Origin: JADFUZ01 sp034430415
GTDB taxonomy: Bacteria > Chloroflexota > Dehalococcoidia > GIF9 > AB-539-J10
Length of the DNA: 7,767 bases
Direction: 5' to 3'
Assembly: GCA_034430415.1 (NCBI GenBank)
Contig: DAOUEN010000128.1
Span: forward strand, 1 to 7,767
The notes under the pieces: model-generated
Seen by the model: only the letters and a program-made list of their open reading frames with translations
What the model was told of the DNA's origin: nothing
The model's database searches: none
Shown: in pieces, positions 5,569 to 7,767 of the stretch
Position numbering within the stretch: position 1 is the stretch's first letter
Layout of the letters: each line of letters starts with the position of its first letter
Program-made: the position numbers and the translations under genes

Positions 5569-6339
5569 TTACTGGCCGTCCTTGCGGGCTCTCACTGTTA
5601 TGCTTGACAGTTTCACCGTTTGTCTGTCATCGCCGTCCTCTACATAGAACTCTCTACTAGTAGGTGACACCTGCAAGTCAACAAAACCGGCTTCCCTGAT
5701 CTTGTTCAAGTAGTCCCGCTGCTCCAGGGCACCCGATACACAGCCCGACCAGGCGTCAAGGTTGTGACGCATCTCTTTGGAGACTCCTCGATCGGTAACC
5801 ATATCGGATACACTGAGCTTTCCTCCAGGCCGAAGCACCCGGTATGCCTCCCGAAAGACCTTGTCCTTGTCCGGAGACAAATTGATCACGCAATTGCTCA
5901 CAACGGTATCCACGGAAGCATCATCCACGGGGAGTTTCTCAATCTCGCCCAGACGAAACTCAACGTTCTCATAGCCATTGCTCTTGGCGATGGCATCGGC
6001 CTTGTCAATCATCTCCCTGGTGATATCCACACCGATGACCTTGCCGCGGGGACCGACCTTGCCAGCAGCCAGAAAGGCATCAAGCCCGGCTCCCGACCCC
6101 AGGTCCAGGACCGTCTCACCCGCCCTCAGCTCAGCAATGGCCGTAGGATTACCACACCCCAGCCCCAGGACTGCCTCCTCCGGGATGCAGCCCAGTTCAC
6201 CTCCGGAGTAACCTATGTCCCTGGTCTTGGACAGCACACTGGTCCCACAGCCACAGCCAGAGCAACAGCTTTCCCGGCTCTGCTCCGCGATACGTGAGTA
6301 TCTAGCTCTAACGGCGTCCTTGATTCTCTCGTTCTCCAT
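5569..6339 (-). CDS. arsM: Arsenite S-adenosylmethionine methyltransferase
   Basis: This 256-residue cytosolic enzyme is predicted to methylate As(III) with SAM to mono-, di- and possibly trimethylated arsenicals. The class I methyltransferase core shows LDLGSGAGLDA (78-88), GVDIT (103-107) and LRPGGKL (169-175). The ArsM-specific cysteines are in place: C62 (GLGCGNP), C150 (SNCVINL) and C200 (WSGCVSGAL), matching the three cysteines that bind As(III) in characterised ArsM proteins. The N-terminus has an additional cluster, CCSGCGC (25-31). Length is that of bacterial ArsM. The start ATG at 6339 is preceded by AGGAG at 6350-6346, inside the arsR coding region, and the two genes overlap by 32 bp, which suggests coupled translation in one operon under ArsR control. 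I see no missing key residue. Confidence 0.95.
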   Translation of the reverse strand: MENERIKDAVRARYSRIAEQSRESCCSGCGCGTSVLSKTRDIGYSGGELGCIPEEAVLGLGCGNPTAIAELRAGETVLDLGSGAGLDAFLAAGKVGPRGKVIGVDITREMIDKADAIAKSNGYENVEFRLGEIEKLPVDDASVDTVVSNCVINLSPDKDKVFREAYRVLRPGGKLSVSDMVTDRGVSKEMRHNLDAWSGCVSGALEQRDYLNKIREAGFVDLQVSPTSREFYVEDGDDRQTVKLSSITVRARKDGQ

Positions 6340-6643
6340 GACACACTCCTTGACATTGACATAATGGAAGCTCCTGCACCAGAGACTCGGCAGTGGTAAC
6401 CAGCTCTGAGAGCCTGGGATCGGTCAGCCTGTAGTAGATTTTCTGAGCCTCCTGCCTCGACACCACGATGTTGCATTCTTTGAGGGCCTTCAAGTGATGC
6501 GACACCAGTGACTGCTCCTTGTGCAGGGCCTCGACTATTGCCCCAACACATTTCTCCCTGCCGGCCAGAAACCTGAGTATTTGAAGCCTGGTTGGCTCCC
6601 CAATGCACCTCAGAAACACTGCCTGCTCGTTTTCGCTAGGCAT
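6308..6643 (-). CDS. arsR: ArsR-family metal(loid)-sensing repressor
   Basis: This 111-residue winged-helix repressor is expected to bind the promoter just upstream and release it when As(III) or a methylated trivalent arsenical binds. EPTRLQILRFL (16-26) begins the DNA-binding domain, SLVSHHLKALKE (45-56) is the recognition-helix region, and QKIYYRLTD (67-75) is the wing. The canonical arsenic site CxC of E. coli ArsR is reduced to one cysteine (KCVGA, C32), while the C-terminus carries LCQCQGVCH with C95, C97 and C101. Other cysteines are C13 and C57. I chose the ATG at 6643 because GGAGG (6652-6648) stands 5 nt before it; an in-frame ATG at 6655 would add four residues, places the GGAGG inside the coding sequence and lies almost at the predicted transcription start. 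The 3' end overlaps arsM by 32 bp. Confidence 0.93.
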   Translation of the reverse strand: MPSENEQAVFLRCIGEPTRLQILRFLAGREKCVGAIVEALHKEQSLVSHHLKALKECNIVVSRQEAQKIYYRLTDPRLSELVTTAESLVQELPLCQCQGVCHGERENQGRR

Positions 6644-6657
6644 ATTTACCTCCATTC

Positions 6658-6683
6658 ATATGTATCATATCTCATATAATGAG
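6658..6683. promoter_or_regulatory. Two abutting inverted repeats: likely ArsR operator
   Basis: ATATG-TAT-CATAT (6658-6670) and CTCAT-ATA-ATGAG (6671-6683) are both perfect 5-3-5 inverted repeats and lie side by side with no gap. The first covers the -10 box and the second lies in the -35/-10 spacer. AT-rich dyads of this kind are typical ArsR/SmtB targets, so this is the probable autoregulatory operator; binding here would block RNA polymerase. Confidence 0.65.
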
Positions 6684-6692
6684 GCGTGTCAA
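6664..6692 (-). promoter_or_regulatory. Strong promoter of the arsR-arsM operon
   Basis: On the minus strand a consensus -35 TTGACA (6692-6687) is followed after exactly 17 bp by TATGAT (6669-6664), one base from the consensus -10. Transcription should begin near 6657, giving a leader of about 14 nt that carries only the GGAGG ribosome binding site before the arsR ATG at 6643. Confidence 0.85.
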
Positions 6693-6731
6693 ATCGCGCC
6701 ACACTGGGTTTGTCTGATAGCGCCGGAATAT

Positions 6732-6777
6732 TCTCGACAGTCGAGAGTCAGGAGTCCGCCTTCAGCAGTCGATAGTC
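6732..6777. repeat. Short GTCGA-rich repeats
   Basis: TCTCGA-CAG-TCGAGA (6732-6746) is a perfect 6-bp inverted repeat with a 3-nt loop. CAGTCGAGAGTC (6738-6749) recurs as CAGTCGATAGTC (6766-6777), 11 of 12 bases identical, followed by another TCGAT. The stretch directly abuts the larger inverted repeat at 6780 and is probably part of the same non-coding repeat array. Confidence 0.5.
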
Positions 6778-6779
6778 GA

Positions 6780-6855
6780 TTGTCATTGCGAGCCAAAGAA
6801 GTGGCAAGCTCGGCGGTGGGAATTGCCACGGCGCTGGCCCGCCTCGCAATGACAA
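6780..6855. repeat. MITE-like element with 13-bp terminal inverted repeats
   Basis: TTGTCATTGCGAG (6780-6792) and CTCGCAATGACAA (6843-6855) are perfect 13-bp inverted repeats enclosing a 50-bp core. Within the core GTGGCAA (6801-6807) pairs with TTGCCAC (6823-6829), so the whole 76 bp can fold into a nested hairpin. No open reading frame is present. I recall repeats with GTCATTGCGAG ends as multi-copy dispersed elements in several bacterial groups including Dehalococcoidia-like metagenome contigs; this needs a genome-wide count to confirm. It lies in the spacer between the alcohol dehydrogenase and arsR and could also stop transcription between them. Confidence 0.7.
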
Positions 6856-6901
6856 GAGGAGGGTGCGATCAAAAGGAGGAACACCCTCCTCGCGATGACA
6901 A
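6856..6901. repeat. Second hairpin with a degenerate copy of the element end
   Basis: GAGGAGGGTG (6856-6865) and CACCCTCCTC (6882-6891) form a perfect 10-bp stem with a 16-nt loop, immediately after the first element. It overlaps CTCGCGATGACAA (6889-6901), which matches the first element's right end (6843-6855) at 12 of 13 bases. This looks like a second, nested or partly deleted copy. It begins about 30 nt past the alcohol dehydrogenase stop on the minus strand and could serve as its terminator, although no T-run follows. Confidence 0.55.
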
Positions 6902-6922
6902 CTGGCCCGCCAGGTCTCCCTG

Positions 6923-7767
6923 CTAGTAGGCGGCCCGGTATATCCCGGCTATGGACTCAACGGTATAGGGAACGGGGTCCTTGCCCAGAAGGCCGCGCGA
7001 CGTCCGCAGCGCGTTCTCGGCGACGGCCTCGAACTCCTCGGGCTTGACGCCCAGCGACTTCAGGTTTGTCTTCATGCCCACCTTGTCCAGCCATTTCTCC
7101 ACCGCTGTCACCGTATCCGCATTGCCGAAGACGTTCCTGCCCAGGGCCTCAACCCTTTCCTTGCGCAGGGGCAGCATGTACTTCAGCCAGGAGGGGAGCA
7201 CGGCCGCCAGCCCGTCGCCGTGCGGCATATCGTAGTACCCTCCCAGGGCGTGCTGTATCAGGTGCATCGGCCGGTAGCCGGTACCGCCGCCCAGCGATAT
7301 GAACTGCGAGCAGGCGACGCTGCTGGCCCACGACAGGTCGGTACGCGCCTCGATGTCGTCCAGCTTCGCCAGCGCCCGGGGCAGGGCGTTCACCACCACC
7401 TTCATGATGGTCTCTCTTATCCCATCCGTCAGTGGGGCCCGCTCAGGGGCGGTGATGTAGTTCTCGGCCACGTGCAGGAATATGTCAACTCCTCCCTTCG
7501 CCGTGCCCCCCACCGGAACGGTGATGGTCAGCTCGGGGTCCACTATGGACACATCAGGGAAGTAAGCGGGAATGGCGATGGCGCGTTTCTCGTGCGTTTC
7601 CCAGTCGGTGAGCACCCCGAAGTTGTTGGCCTCCGAGCCGGTAGCCGCCATGGTCGGCACCATCATCAGCCCCACTGTTGGCTTCACCACCCTGGCGTCC
7701 GCCACGCCCATATGGTAGTCCCACACCGGCCTGCCGCCGGACACCGACAGCCGGATCCCCTTGGCGG
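6923..7767 (-). CDS. Iron-containing alcohol dehydrogenase, N-terminus cut off
   Basis: The frame is open to the right edge, so the first roughly 110 residues of a protein usually near 390 are missing; 280 residues are visible. This is a group III metal-dependent alcohol dehydrogenase (butanol dehydrogenase/FucO/YqhD kin) that interconverts alcohols or aldehydes with NAD(P)H in the cytosol. The visible part begins AKGI, which normally follows the GGGSxxD cofactor motif, now beyond the edge. Numbering from that Ala, VPTMAATGSEANNF (36-49) is the family signature, and the metal ligands D94, H98, H168 and H182 are all present with the spacing of E. coli FucO (4 and 14 residues between pairs); the extra conserved H172 is also present. 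A GTG at 7744 could be taken as a start but is internal. Substrate is not determinable. The stop is followed by the repeat-rich spacer, so it is probably not in the ars operon. Confidence 0.92.
   Translation of the reverse strand, partial: AKGIRLSVSGGRPVWDYHMGVADARVVKPTVGLMMVPTMAATGSEANNFGVLTDWETHEKRAIAIPAYFPDVSIVDPELTITVPVGGTAKGGVDIFLHVAENYITAPERAPLTDGIRETIMKVVVNALPRALAKLDDIEARTDLSWASSVACSQFISLGGGTGYRPMHLIQHALGGYYDMPHGDGLAAVLPSWLKYMLPLRKERVEALGRNVFGNADTVTAVEKWLDKVGMKTNLKSLGVKPEEFEAVAENALRTSRGLLGKDPVPYTVESIAGIYRAAY

Overview
This window looks like a chromosomal segment of a fairly GC-rich bacterium. The gene set (ArsR/ArsM, a CDF exporter, an iron-dependent alcohol dehydrogenase, a YoaP-like domain) and the dispersed repeat beginning TGTCATTGCGAG remind me of anaerobic or subsurface Chloroflexota (Dehalococcoidia-like) genomes. 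That placement is an impression from memory; no marker gene in the window fixes the taxonomy. There is no rRNA, tRNA, CRISPR array, transposase or phage gene.

Layout. The left edge (1-140, minus) holds only the signal peptide and first mature residues of a secreted protein. About 480 bases without a convincing gene follow. Next come four plus-strand genes: a class I SAM methyltransferase (623-1291), a small orphan YoaP/thioredoxin-like domain (1323-1616), a 12-helix MFS transporter (1666-2886) that appears to be transcribed leaderless from an extended -10 promoter, and an MJ0936/YfcE-type metallophosphoesterase (3014-3469). The phosphoesterase converges, with only 3 bp between stop codons, on a minus-strand block.

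Read in its own direction, the minus-strand block is: a truncated iron-containing alcohol dehydrogenase (7767-6923); a 270-bp spacer with MITE-like inverted repeats; arsR (6643-6308) and arsM (6339-5569), overlapping by 32 bp behind a near-consensus sigma70-type promoter with two abutting inverted repeats; a 245-bp spacer with a hairpin, a promoter and a perfect 12-bp palindrome; then a cation diffusion facilitator (5323-4415) and a ketopantoate reductase-family gene (4396-3473), 18 bp apart.

How the genes work together. ArsR and ArsM form a compact arsenic-response unit: the repressor probably senses trivalent arsenic through cysteines and controls its own promoter, while ArsM methylates As(III). 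The CDF exporter downstream has its own probable promoter and a cysteine-rich tail, so it may extend the cluster into metal handling; that is inference. I did not find a clearly new multi-gene system. The most checkable oddities are the ars promoter/operator, the non-canonical cysteine layout of ArsR, the altered metal-site motif and Cys tail of the CDF protein, the leaderless MFS promoter, the orphan YoaP-like domain, and the nested repeat near 6732-6901.
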